From Halictus rubicundus (lineage: Eukaryota > Arthropoda > Insecta > Hymenoptera > Halictidae), in contig NC_135156.1 in assembly GCF_050948215.1 (NCBI RefSeq), positions 17,903,257-17,967,256 on the forward strand: a DNA stretch of 64,000 nt. The letters are read 5' to 3'. Shown here piece by piece: positions 11,365 through 22,239 of the stretch. The notes beneath the pieces are model-generated. The model ran no database searches, was not told the DNA's origin, and saw only the letters and a list, made by a program, of their open reading frames with translations. A program made the translations under genes and the position numbers. Every line of letters begins with the position of its first letter. Within the stretch, counting starts at the first letter, position 1.

Positions 11365-11944
11365 GAGTCGGTTGGGCCGTTCTGATGACTGACTCTTAGA
11401 CGAAACCTGAGGTTGTCGCCCAGCATTTCAAATACACAGTTCACGCTGGAAACCTAAGAGTCATATGCGCCTATGAGTCATAAAAGCCTGTGACTACTAA
11501 GCGATAGTGACAAGACGACTGAGAAAATGTCTTCCTTCGATACAATGTTGAGAGAGACGGCTCTTCAGCTTCGGCTCCTCACCGCGGTGGTGTCAGTAGT
11601 TCCACTGACTCCAAATTGTAAGGTTGACACTGACTCGTAACGAGAATTCACTTTTTTAGCGTCCAAAAAATTGGATCCTCCTCGATAACTGTTGTCGATG
11701 AAGAAAAACTGTTTCGCTCGTAACAGTGATCGATGATCGAATTTCTTTTCACTTGTTCACAATAATTATTGATGGGAACATTCATTTCAGTTGCTCATTT
11801 AATTACCGAATTGTCTACTCTTCCTCGGACGGAGCAAGCCTGTGAAATTCGTTGAGAAGGTTTCGTACAACAAGACGAATCGACAATAAGAACAGCACAA
11901 AATCTGAAAAAAAATTCTCAACATTTTTTCAACTGGTAAAATTT
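11365..11944. repeat. Duplicated segment, copy 2, inserted between direct repeats
   Basis: Colinear with 4978-5534: most of a 308-bp TA-2 MITE and its right flank. It carries about 24 extra bases near 11862-11885 that copy 1 lacks. It interrupts the TA-2 MITE that resumes at 12074. Confidence 0.8.
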
Positions 11945-12073
11945 TTTGTATAGTTTCGAGTTGATGAATCGAGGAATCTCGAAGATTCGCCGCAACTTTC
12001 CGGCCGAATTTTAACCCTCCGAGGCGCCTCTCGAGTACAGCGAACTCTCGCTATAAGTCAGTTCTAGGGCCTG
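11945..12073. repeat. 129-bp direct repeat, right copy
   Basis: Second copy of 11236-11364. Here the TA-2 MITE start continues into its proper body. Confidence 0.85.
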
Positions 12074-12254
12074 AGGAAACGCAAATGTCACTATCCGTCT
12101 CTATGTCATGAACCTGTGACATACTAACGGATAGTGACAAGTAGAACTAGTAGAAACGAAAACTGCGAAGCTCGATGTATCCCCGCGGTGGTGTGGGTAC
12201 ATCCAATGACTTTTAACCGCGAAGCTTGCACTGACTTATAGCGGGAATTCGCTG
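12038..12254. mobile_element. TA-2 pogo-like MITE, second subtype, 217 bp
   Basis: The ends CAGCGAACTCTCGCTATAAG and CTTATAGCGGGAATTCGCTG are inverted repeats flanked by TA at 12036-12037 and 12255-12256. It shares the terminus style of 4961-5268 but has a different interior apart from a GATAGTGACAAG motif and CCGCGGTGGTGT. Confidence 0.7.
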
Positions 12255-12256
12255 TA

Positions 12257-13447
12257 CAAGCCGAAACAATGTCTGTGTCGCTAAATGTCGTCGCGGTTGA
12301 ATGTCCAAGCAGCCGGTTTCCGATCGAATAATCGCGACGAGCGTAATTACGTCGCGTGCGGTATCACCGAGACCCGTTACGAACGTTTCACGATCGTTGA
12401 CATCGGCCGACGGGAAATGAGAGAACGTTAAACTATGGAAACTATTTCCAAGCCAGCCGGAAGTTCTGGTGAAACTGGCGAGCCTTCCTCTTGCCCTCGA
12501 AGCGGAAAAGTCAAACTGAAACGAGACGACGCATCGCTGCCGGTAAATCACCGCTGAAAACTTTTTAATAGGCTTCCAATTAGACGACTGGACGATTATT
12601 AACGAGACCGTCCTGCGAACGATAACTTCGCGGCGCCACAGTTCTTCCGGTGCTGGCAGCAAATAATTCAATAATGATTCTGCAAAATGAAACGGTGGCA
12701 TTATTTTTCGTTGCACTTTACGATGAGAAAGGTTAACGCAAAAGATTCAACAACTGTCCGAGCGACGTGGCAGGGTTAAAACTTGTGTAAATGGCCTTTT
12801 TCTTTGAAAAATTGAATGCGTGGATTGAGTTAAAATTTGAGGTATCATTCATTAAGGTTATAATGTCAAGAAAAATATTTTTTATAAATTTTAATCGTCC
12901 ATATCAATGGGGATCTCTGATCGCTTTCCAACTATTTTTGTCATATTCCTGAGGAAATATCGATTTAAATAGAATGCTGAAAAATTTCATTTTACGCAAG
13001 GTTGCCCCCTTAAATCGAGGATTTTATACTGCTCCGCTGTATAGTATGTGCGAGTTGGTCGAGAGTGCGTTTTGAAAACCGAGCGGGCCCGAAGGGGGCC
13101 CCATTCACTTGCAAGTGACGCGGCAGCGTGTCAAGAGGCCGGAAGCAAGGGGATGCACCGATTTCCGGTGGCAACATTGCTCCCGCACCACCTCGAACAC
13201 CTGACCGATCTCTTTTCTGCTCGGTGAAACCAGAAATCAGAGCCGAGCAATGCTTTCTCTCTTTGAAACTTCGGGAACCCTCGAAAAACGCCTGTTTCTC
13301 GAAAAAAGAAATCCGCGACGCGTCAACTACGCGCCTGGAACGGGCAATTAATCGCCATCATTAATTTACCACGGATCTCTTCTCTCAGCCTCGAAAGTTC
13401 CGTGAAATCAAAGCCTTGCTATATCAGCTGTCAGAATGTATAATGAC
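12257..13447. other. Non-coding stretch, nothing recognised
   Basis: The minus-strand frame at 12213-12716 overlaps the MITE end and shows no domain. The rest is AT-rich then CpG-rich sequence without recognised features. Confidence 0.45.
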
Positions 13448-13449
13448 CA

Positions 13450-13646
13450 GACTGCGGATTTTATGGATTCATTACAAAAATGTGTAGGTGTATTTTAAAA
13501 CAGTAAAAACATTAGAAAAATTTTTAAATTCTGATACATTATTTTCAACCTATTAAACATATTAAGAAAGAAAATAAATTTTTATTTCACTCCTGTCTGT
13601 TGCAATTCAGACAGAACATGTTTATTTTGCATAAAGATCCGCAGTC
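13450..13646. mobile_element. TA-1 MITE, 197 bp
   Basis: The ends are GACTGCGGATTTTATG and CATAAAGATCCGCAGTC, with TA at 13647-13648 on the right and CA (decayed TA) on the left. No ORF. TA-1 copies or fragments recur at 19946, 29545, 30032, 33641, 40717, 44814, 50927 and 63549. TA target and end structure suggest a Tc1/mariner passenger. Confidence 0.7.
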
Positions 13647-13648
13647 TA

Positions 13649-14491
13649 ATCATGACAATGGGGCTTAAGCGCGAAGAGGGCTGCGAAAAAATATAATTAC
13701 ATCCTCTGCCGGGAAAAAACGAAATTAGTTTCCGAACAACCCAGCATTTTCTTGGTCCTAATCACACGTGCTACATTTTGTGCGTTAACGCGAAAATTCA
13801 TCTGCTATTCTCAAACTGTTGAAACACACACTATAGCAAGGACTATCGAGGTATGTATTTGGTTGGAACGAAAGTTCCTAGCGTTTTGAAATTGAAATTC
13901 TTTGAATTTGAAATTTGAAAGATTTGTTCAATAACATATTTTCCATTCTGTTCTAGTCCTCTTTCCCTTTTTTGAGGCAACTTATCGCGTTATTGAATGA
14001 ACCTATGAATAAATATTTTATCTTTGCATTTTAATTTAAGAACGCCATGAACTTTCGTTCGAATCCAAATTCGGATCGATTCTATCAGGAGGGAAATCTT
14101 GCAACCGGAGCTGATTCGGTGAAAAGATCGTCTTGCGGGACCTGTGATCAATTTCGGAGCGGTTTTTTCGAATAATGAGACGAAGAAAGTAGGGGAGCCG
14201 AGTATGGTCGAGAACCGAAACGGAGATGGGAAGGAAGTGGTAGCGGAGGGGGTCGAAAGCGAATATCCTTCCTGCCATGCCGGGGCAGCAAACAGGCAGC
14301 AAACAGGCAGCTGCTCGGATTTGAGCACGTGCTACCACCGAGTCGCAGGATGAGCTGCTTCTTACAATTAGATAGAGCCGAGGTTCCTGCCTGGATACAC
14401 TGCCGTTCAAAAACTATATCGCTGTCCCATTCACGCGACCACCTGAACGCACGCTGCTCGCCGAAACTCCAATTTCCCCAAAAACATTATT
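13649..14491. other. Non-coding stretch, nothing recognised
   Basis: Frames on both strands at 13990-14410 are mutual shadows without domains. A CAGGCAGCAAA doublet lies at about 14290. Confidence 0.45.
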
Positions 14492-15288
14492 ATCTCATTC
14501 ACCGATTCCGCTCGAAACCATTTTAACTCGAAAATCATACATTTCTACCTACTTAAATAATTTTTCTTTATGCATGCGAGACTGATGCGAACAATATTTA
14601 ATAACATTGCTTTATTCAGTGTTACAGCCTCGAATTGGGCTCGGTTTACAATATCCTATAAGTACAACAAGATAAAACTTATGCGAACAATATTTTGATA
14701 TTACATTTCTACCTGCCCTAGATAATTTTTCTTTCATTTTATGCATACGAGACTGATGCGAACAATAGTTAATAACATTGCTTTATTCAGCGTTACAACC
14801 AAGAAGGTTCGGTTTACAATATCCTATAATTACAACAAAATAAAACTTATGCGAACAATATTTTGATATTACATTTCTGCCTGCCCTAGATAATTTTTCT
14901 TTCATTTTATGCATACCAGACTGATGCGAACAATATTTAATAACATTGCTTCATTCAGTCTTACAGCCAAGAACTGGGCTCGGTTTACAATATTCTATAA
15001 TTACAACAAAATAAAACTTGTGCGAACAATATTTTGATATTACATTTCTGCCTGCCCTAGATAATTTTTCTTTCATTTTATGCATACGAGACTGATGCGA
15101 ACAATATTTAATAACATTACTTTATTCAGCGTTACAACCAAGAAGGCTCGGTTTACAATATCCTATAATTACAACAAAATAGAACTTATGCGAACAATAT
15201 TTTGATATATTAAAAAGTAATAGTAATAGTTAGTTACTTTTAATAGTAACTTTTAGTGGCGCCACTCGAGTCCTAAGGGTTAGTGAAG
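14492..15288. mobile_element. TTAA-1-type MITE expanded by internal tandem repeats
   Basis: The left end CTCGAAACCATTTTAACTCG corresponds to the TTAA-1a left region; the right end GGCGCCACTCGAGTCCTAAGGG corresponds to its right region in shortened form. TTAG after it is a decayed TTAA. About 670 bp of four tandem units separates them. Confidence 0.55.
14536..15210. repeat. Four tandem units of about 168 bp
   Basis: Each unit contains CATTTCTACCTGCCC, ATAATTTTTCTTT, ACTGATGCGAACAATA, a TTTATTCAG segment and ends near CAATATTTTGATATTAC. Units start near 14536, 14705, 14872 and 15040; the first is the most divergent. Confidence 0.85.
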
Positions 15289-15437
15289 AAAATAAATTTT
15301 GACAAGACTCAAAAATCAATTCAAAATCATTTAAAAAATAGTGGACGAAATTATGCATAATAAAAATTGTTTGATTTCAAGAAACAGATAGAAATTCCTT
15401 TAATGAGTTCAGTAGGCTAAAATTAAGACATTCTTAA

Positions 15438-15641
15438 CACTAAACCTACCACGGTCAAAATGGCCGGTATTCTGTTTCACAATTCTCGAAATTATAAGAA
15501 CGTTTCCATAGGAAATTACTGAATTCGCTTCTTTATTTAAGCGCATATTATAATGAAAATCCCAGAAAGTTTAAGTAAATACAATCTTCTCCCTCCTATA
15601 AGAAGTTTCAATTGAAATGTTTTGTGCTTGGTAGGTTTGGT
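15438..15641. mobile_element. TTAA-4 MITE, complete, 204 bp
   Basis: The ends CACTAAACCTACCA and TGGTAGGTTTGGTG are inverted repeats with one mismatch. TTAA lies on the left (15434-15437) and TTCA, a decayed TTAA, on the right. No ORF. Confidence 0.65.
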
Positions 15642-15869
15642 GTTCAATTCTCTTTGAATCCTTCCATTGTTTTAAATTTCACTCCTGCAGTCTAGTATTT
15701 CTCGATGAAAACGCTTGAGAGCATAATTACAGAGAGCAAAGATTACAAGAGCATAATTCACATCCAATTCTCGCATTATTTCGTACATGAGACAATTAGG
15801 AAAATTGGAGAACCTTCCTTGTCCACTCTAAACTCTCCTGCAGTGTTATAGTAATCCCATTCCGTTATA

Positions 15870-17156
15870 TTAGGTTGGCAAGAAAGTAATTTCGGTTTTC
15901 ACTAATAGATAGCTTTATGTTTTCTTTGATTGACTTCTGTTAACGTTGCATTTGTTTTCTTTCTGACATTTCATAACTGCATCTTTTAGGTCACTTTTGA
16001 AGCAAATTACACGTAATTTTGATTAAAATTGTTAGTTCTGTGTCAATTTGAACATGGAGCGCAAAAAAGAACATTATAGGCACATATTGCTTTTTTATTT
16101 CCGTAGAGGTAAAAAAGCTGCCGAGGCTTACAAAGATATATGTGAAGTTTATGGTGTGGATTGCTTAACAGAACGCACGTGCCAGACTTGGTTTAAAAAA
16201 TTCAGTTCTGGAAATTTCTCACTTGAAGACGACCAACGTTCTTGTCGACCATCTGAAGTTGACGATGACCAAATGAGAGCCATTATTGAATCGGATCGTC
16301 GTATAACTGTCCGAGAGATTGCAGACAGGTTATATGTCTCGCATACAACTATAGAATATCGTTTAAAAAGTCTCGGAATCGTTAAGAAGCTCGATATTTG
16401 GGTTCCACGCGAATTGAAAGAAATTCACTTAACGCAACGCATCAACATATGCGATATGCATCTCAAACGAAATGAAATCGACCCTTTTCCGAAGCGAATC
16501 GTCACTGGTGATGAGAAATGGGTTGTTTGCGATAACACAACTCGAAAACGATCATGGTCCAAGCGCGATGAATCAGCCCAAACCACGCCGAAAGCTGAAT
16601 TGCACCAAAAGAAGATCGTGTTGTCAGTTTGGTGGGATTACAAAGGTATTGTGTATTTTGAGCTTCTCCCAAGGAACCAAACCATCAATTCAGATGTTTA
16701 TTGTCGACAACTAACCAAACTGGACATAGCAATCAAAGAAAAACGGCCAGAATTGGCAAATCGCAAAGGAATCGTGTTCCACCATGATAACGCTAGGCCA
16801 CACACATCTTTGGTAACGCGTGAAAAGTTATTGGAGCTTGGTTGGGGAGTGATGTCACATCCACCATATAGCCCTGACATTGCACCATCAGATTATCATT
16901 TATTCCGAAGTTTACAAAACTCTTTGAATGGTAAAACTTTCGCTAATGATGATGGTCTGAAATCGCACTTGGCTCAGTTTTTCACCGAAAAGGATCAGAA
17001 GTTTTACGAGCGCGGAATTACGAAGCCACCGGAAAGATGGCAAAAGATCGTAGAACAAGATGGAAAATATTTTATTGATTAAAGTTCATTGCTTCGATGA
17101 AAAAATTGGATTTTATTTCACCTAAAAATACCGAAATTACTTTCTCGCCAACCTAA
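15870..17156 (+). mobile_element. Full-length mariner, copy 1, 1287 bp
   Basis: The left end TTAGGTTGGCAAGAAAGTAA and the right end (reverse complement TTAGGTTGGCGAGAAAGTAA) differ at one base. TA duplications sit at 15868-15869 and 17157-17158. Size, ends, TA target and the single transposase frame are those of a complete mariner. The ends and protein fall near the cecropia/mellifera group as I remember it; subfamily is not certain. Confidence 0.95.
16054..17082 (+). CDS. Mariner transposase, 342 aa, open frame (copy 1)
   Basis: This enzyme cuts and reinserts the mariner at TA sites in the nucleus. The ATG at 16054 (MERKKEHYRH) is chosen because the family starts with a short basic leader before the first helix; the frame extends one TTG codon upstream but that is not needed. 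The N-terminal half (about 1-115) holds two helix-turn-helix regions for binding the inverted repeats, joined by an RSCRPSE segment that is RSGRPSE in copy 2. The linker WVPREL is present. The catalytic DD34D triad is visible in TGDEKW, HHDNARPH and YSPDIAPSDYH, with exactly 34 residues between the second and third Asp. No stop or frameshift occurs, and the length fits the family (about 340-350 aa). The frame could be active, but the Cys in place of Gly in the basic linker is unusual and untested. Confidence 0.93.
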   Translation: MERKKEHYRHILLFYFRRGKKAAEAYKDICEVYGVDCLTERTCQTWFKKFSSGNFSLEDDQRSCRPSEVDDDQMRAIIESDRRITVREIADRLYVSHTTIEYRLKSLGIVKKLDIWVPRELKEIHLTQRINICDMHLKRNEIDPFPKRIVTGDEKWVVCDNTTRKRSWSKRDESAQTTPKAELHQKKIVLSVWWDYKGIVYFELLPRNQTINSDVYCRQLTKLDIAIKEKRPELANRKGIVFHHDNARPHTSLVTREKLLELGWGVMSHPPYSPDIAPSDYHLFRSLQNSLNGKTFANDDGLKSHLAQFFTEKDQKFYERGITKPPERWQKIVEQDGKYFID

Positions 17157-17158
17157 TA

Positions 17159-19451
17159 GATTTGCCTTTCTCGGTGCTTCCAGCGATGCGCACCATCCAT
17201 AGCAACTTGTTTATACTCATATTCACATGAGTATCCTGCAGAGAACGCTCGGCAGGCAAGATCCGGCATATCGAAATGGTGGCTCTCGTATGCAAAAATT
17301 TCATAAATTCTGCCGGGTGGGTGCGGAATGCAGGCCGAAGTAAAAGGTTCAGGGGCGACAAACGAGCGACAGATATTCTTTCCGCGCGACGATAAGAGGG
17401 TTATCTCTCGATCGACCGGTTTTTTTTTTCGAGAAAGAACGGCGTTCCCGGCCGACTGTGGAACATTCGCGAGGACAGGGAGACAACGTTATCTGCGCCG
17501 GGAGCATCGGTGGACTCGTTATCTGCGCGGTTCCCGCAGCTGCGAGTCGAAATCTACGCCGATATCGGTGGCCAAACAGAGCTCGAGAGGTGGAGGAGGC
17601 TGCGCTCGCTAAATAGTTTCATAAGCGCAGCCCGAGTGCAGCTGTCACGCAGCGGCCATTTTCTCGAATGTCTACGGGTGGTTCCTGTCGCGTTCCGTCG
17701 CATCTCGTTGCGCAGCGGCGTGCATCCCGATCAAATATGCATCCCGGCCTCTAGACCAAGTTTTCACCGGTTAACGACGCGTAAACAGGCCCCGCCGCGC
17801 ACCGCGTATTACACCTGTCGGCTGGCCCACCTTTGCCCGAAATTACTCGAATTCTGGGCCCTGCGACAAGAGACATTCTGCCAGAGGAGACCAACCACCA
17901 GCTGGCCGATCCGATACTCGAGAACGTTTCGACATACTCCACCGAGCAGATCGATCCTCCTCGATCACCGATTTTCCCGAAAATCTCTTCGCCCAGACCC
18001 TAAAATTCCCGTAGATGTCGCAGTGTCTTAGATACGCATTGATAATATCTCCGATAAATGTTAACACGTTTGTTTTAGGTGTACATCGAAAACGCGCTTT
18101 TGTTTAGTCACCGGGCCAATCACGAGCGACTATTAGGATTCGTGAGTTTAACAGGCACCTTCCTCCGTGTTTCGCACCTAATATTGTCCTGCGTTCTTTC
18201 GCAGGATCCATTCTCTTGCGATTTTATTAATCCAGAGCGTAACAATGGGATAGTAAATTTATTTCTGTTCAAAATTGTATTCCTTCGGAGATTACTCTTT
18301 CCGAGCAACCGGATGGTATGCGATTACTATCGCTTCGAACGATGCGAACAACTAGACGCCTAAACGGAGTCCCACTACAGCGTATCAAGGAACATCTCTA
18401 TCGCAACGAATGCTAGAAATAGTTATCTGGATATAATTATAATGCTAGATATAATTTATCTTCCGGCGAAGATATTATTTCCGAATGTGGGCCAGTTGGT
18501 TGGACGATAGAAATCGGCAATAGGGGAGAGGGTTGATCACGGGGTTTAGGCGGTGTATAGTGGTCGAAAGAAGCGGCGTTCCCGAGGGATCGTCGGAGGA
18601 TCTCGATCGGGGAAGCACGAAGAAGCCATTAGCGTTTTTCGAAACGGCGAGTCGGATCGAATCGGTTTCGAGCGAATTCGAGCCGAGCCGAGTCGACTAG
18701 AATATCGCTCGCGATATTTATTGGCCGGTCCTCCGGTACCTGATAATCACGCGACACCTGTTACGACACAACACTTACTTAATTGGAGGCTACGAACAGC
18801 TGCCCACACGACGAACCAATCACGGCGGTTCCCCTGAAATTCTTCTTTGCCCGCGACATCCCTGACGAGCACCTGTTCCCCAAGCCGGCCAGAGAGCCGG
18901 GCCGAGCGGAGCAGAGCGGAGCGGAGCAGAAGATCCTTGACCAGGATTTCGCACGAAACGAAAGTCCACGCGACGCCGTGATTGCAGGACTCTGATTTGT
19001 TCGTGCGGACGCGTGGCCCGTGATTTCGCCCGGCCGCGGTGACGCAACCAATTAATCGAACTCTGCCGATCGAATATCGACCGGCGGCCCCTGCTTTCAA
19101 CTCGGTTACGTGAATCGGCCCAGAAAACCCCTTCTTCGAGCACCGATGACACCGAGCTGTCATCGATCCCCGTTTCACACGAATCAAATTGCAAACGCGA
19201 CATTTATTCCCGGGCCGGTTGCAACTCTCATTTTCCCTGAAAATGATCGCGGTGAAAGTCGAAGATTCCCGATCTTTTCGCATAAGCCCCTACGTAGATT
19301 CAACCATCTAACCCGCACCGAGATCGACCAGTTTGAGATCTCTGATAAAAATACAGAGATATTTGCCGATTTCTTAGACAAATTGGATCTTATGTATTTA
19401 TGACAAGAATGAGTAGAATACTGCTGTATTCTTTGAAATTCTATAAGATAA
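17159..19451. other. Non-coding, CpG-rich; nothing recognised
   Basis: Frames up to 178 codons occur on both strands but overlap each other and show no domain. A short GAGCGGAGCA repeat lies at about 18903-18935. Confidence 0.45.
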
Positions 19452-19455
19452 TTAA

Positions 19456-19940
19456 CCCTTTGCACTCGAGTGGTGATTCTCAAGCACCGCTAGAAATTAT
19501 TGTGGCATTATTTCAAAAAAGAAATTACTAAAAATATTACAAAATATTCGTTACATTACAACATTTCTATTTAACCCACTCGAATGGTGACTGTGAGGCA
19601 CCACTAAAAATTGCTGTATCGTTATTCGAAATATTTTTGACATTATTAAATTCGTTTGCATTCAATCAATTACTAAACATTTCAGTATTGTACGGGTAAA
19701 TTGCACCATTCTCATGTGTATAACATGAAAAAAGAATATATAGAAGGGAAATATTTTAGGTCTGAAGAAATGTTTCGTTTTCGAGTTAAAATAGCTTCGG
19801 GTGCAAAGGGTTAATAGATCACTAAACATTTAAATATTATACGTGGAAATCGGATCAGTTTCGTATGAGTAAAATGAAAATATTCTAAGTCGGAAGAAAA
19901 ATTTAGTTTCAGCATGAAAACAGCGCCGAGTGCATTGCGT
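19456..19940. mobile_element. TTAA-1b MITE split by a second MITE
   Basis: Left TTAA at 19452-19455, then CCCTTTGCACTCGAGTGGTG. The body runs to a TTAA at 19571-19574, is interrupted by 19575-19810, and resumes at 19815 with TAGATCACTAAACATTTAA. The right terminus has decayed to CGCCGAGTGCATTGCG. The uninterrupted relative at 59184 reads TATTTAATAGAT across this point. Confidence 0.75.
19575..19810. mobile_element. TTAA-1a MITE nested in a TTAA-1b MITE, 236 bp
   Basis: Begins CCCACTCGAATGGTGACTG and ends GCTTCGGGTGCAAAGGG, with TTAA on both sides (19571-19574, 19811-19814). It is in the opposite orientation to 5747-5984. No ORF. Confidence 0.85.
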
Positions 19941-19945
19941 CTGGC

Positions 19946-19986
19946 AATCGGTACAATGTTTTTCTTTTGCGTAAAAATCCGCAGTC
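19946..19986. mobile_element. TA-1 MITE right-end fragment
   Basis: TTTTGCGTAAAAATCCGCAGTC followed by TA matches the TA-1 right end. The rest of the element is absent. Confidence 0.5.
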
Positions 19987-19989
19987 TAA

Positions 19990-20493
19990 TAATGACGTTC
20001 GGAACGTTCTGCGAACCGTCGTCGCACACCCCGTATATCTCGATCAGCCTAATTATTTCCTCGTGACCGTCGAGCCTTGCGGAACGAGCGTGTTTTGCTC
20101 GTTTTTTCGTGTTCCTTCTGCCCGGCGCGGCGTCTTGTGCGACGAGGCTCCCGTTCGAAATCAAAGACTATCGATCTCTCTTCCGGCGGACTAGCCAATT
20201 TAATACCGAGTCGAGGGTGCGTTATTAGCAACGAGCGATCTAATGGAATCAATTAATGAATTCCCGACGCGCCTAAAACAACCCGAACGCAGCTCGGACG
20301 GGACCATGATCGTCGATCGGTGCGGTGCGTCGCACGCCGGGAGCACCTGCGGATTTCTGTTAAATTAATAAGCCTGCGAACGGTGCCGGTACGGGATCAG
20401 ATCGGGCACTTTGATTCCCTGAAGATTTAATTACGAACGGACAGATGAAAAATTAGCCGTGCTATTAGGGGAGGCTTAATCGTTCCGTGGATC
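19990..20493. other. Non-coding stretch, nothing recognised
   Basis: CpG-rich sequence without recognised coding or repeat features. Confidence 0.4.
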
Positions 20494-20858
20494 GGTCGGC
20501 CCACTCCCGATAGAGCCACGGAAATTCGTGAAGACTTTTCTATTTTGTTGTGTTAATCCGGTACCTTAATTTAATAATAATTGCAACTTGCGCTGAAAAG
20601 CTGACGGAACTGTAGATCTCTTCAGAGCACAGAATCCTCGAATATCTTCAATTTTTGAGAATAATCCTGTGCGATCGGCCCACGCCCGATAGAGCCACGA
20701 AAATTCGTGAAGATTTTTCCATTTTGTTGTGTTAATCGGGTACCTTAATTTAATAATAATTGCAACTTGCGCTGAAAAGCTGACGGAACTGTAGATCTCT
20801 TCAGAGCACAGAATCCTCGAATATCTTCAATTTTCGAGAATAATCCTGTGCCCTCGGC
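20494..20858. repeat. Tandem duplication, period 179 bp
   Basis: Two near-identical copies, aligned at GATAGAGCCACG (20509 and 20688), both running through GTGTTAATC, TAATAATAATTGCAACTTGC and CAGAATCCTCGAATATCTTC. Only a few substitutions separate them, so the duplication is fairly recent. Confidence 0.85.
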
Positions 20859-20859
20859 C

Positions 20860-21639
20860 CTATCTTAATTTTAAACCAAATTTTTCTTCAGACTTGTTTT
20901 GCACATTTGCAAATTTTTCTTTTGACTGTTTTGCACAAAATGCATACAAGTTTTCGGATCGGGTTCTGCGGGAGCGTACTGTAGCTTTTATTTAAACAAA
21001 AATTCGGACCGCGTTTTTAAAGCCGCGTAGATCGGTCTGTTTCTCACCGATTGATCGTTCCAGCGTTAACGGGATCGATCGTCGATCATCGAGGCCCGGG
21101 GATTTAACGTCGCGTGCGCGAAAGGGGGTCGCGGGGGCCGGTGTAAAATTGCAAAATCAAGGATCACCTTGAGAAGGGAATTAACAGCTCGAAAAGGAAA
21201 ACTACTGGCTCGCGAGGGGAGACACGCATGCATGCACGAACGTACCCCTTTTCCTGGGGCCCCGTGTACGCAGTATGTGCCCCCATGTGTGCCCCGTGCC
21301 CCGTGCTATTCAATCGTTGGCCGGTCGGTGCGTCACACCTTCAACCTTTCGCCCGACGGTTTTCCGTGAACTCTATAGCACGTGCTCGCATAAACATCGC
21401 CCGTGCCCTAAACGGTTCCACTTCTTGAACCCCTTCGGCTGGAATATTTTCATTTCCCCCCCGCACGCATCCGCAATTCTTCGCGGAAACGCGAGAATTA
21501 ATGCGGAGACGCGTTTCACTGGAAACCACTTTGTTGGGAATAACATCAACGCCAACCTTCCATCGGACGCGCCTAAAATGAAACAACTAGCTACAACGAT
21601 AAACATGCTTTTCATTCGAGTCTCTCGTGCGTTTTGAAG
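20860..21639. other. Non-coding stretch, nothing recognised
   Basis: Frames at 21169-21663 on both strands are shadows of one CpG-rich segment, with no domain. Confidence 0.4.
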
Positions 21640-22075
21640 CGTCAGCTCTACCGGGATTGCCATGTCACATGTGGGCGACGGAATTATTTGTCCAGGTTTT
21701 AAAATGAATTTTTACGTTAATATATTCACTGTGCCAAATTTGATCAGGATCTGTAAAATCAAAGAAAGTTGGAGGACTACTGAATATCGTACATTCAATT
21801 TTGTTCAATTTCGATTTCATTAACACTAGGTTTACGGAGCACTACAAGTGAGTATTGTACATTACTTTATAGAAATAAGAAGAATGTATCTGTTCAAGTT
21901 TTTAGCCATTTTTAAAATAATATATACCCAAAGAAATAAATTTGTTGAGTAACTCCACGTAGATGGATCTTCACAATCTCAATAACCCTAAATTAAGAAT
22001 ATTAGAATATTAGTGTTGAATAACTTGCTTTGATTTTATGGAATTGTTGAGGTTTCCAGTGTGGCAGTGAAAGTG
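21640..22075. mobile_element. TTAA-2 MITE interrupted by a TTAA-3 MITE
   Basis: The left end is degraded (GATTGCCATGTCACATGTGG is still recognisable near 21656). The right end GTGGCAGTGAAAGTG is followed by TTAA at 22076-22079. The body matches 30460-30669 on both sides of an insertion at TTCATTAA. Confidence 0.65.
21824..22015. mobile_element. TTAA-3 MITE nested in a TTAA-2 MITE
   Basis: Starts CACTAGGTTTACGG after TTAA (21820-21823) and ends ATTAGTG before TTGA, a decayed TTAA. It matches the complete TTAA-3 copy at 59380-59585. The right terminus is shortened. Confidence 0.7.
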
Positions 22076-22151
22076 TTAATTAAATTAACTCGATAACGTT
22101 GTATAACCAGACTCCAAACCTCTAGTCACAATAAACATTTTCTTGCAAGTT

Positions 22152-22221
22152 CTCCATGTCTCCTGGACGATACATGACGCTGGCAAGACCCGCGTTGTTG
22201 ACATATATCGAGAGTCCATTG
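22152..22221. mobile_element. TA-2 MITE fragment related to the 61.5-62.6 kb array
   Basis: GACGCTGGCAAGACCCG and GACATATATCGAGAGTCCAT match the right part of the 110-bp MITE in the tandem array; TA follows at 22222-22223. Confidence 0.55.
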
Positions 22222-22239
22222 TAATGCTCACCGAGGTAA

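Noticed and set aside
16048..16053. Upstream TTG as the mariner transposase start
   Set aside because: A normal ATG follows two codons later and matches the family start; TTG initiation is unlikely in an insect nuclear gene.
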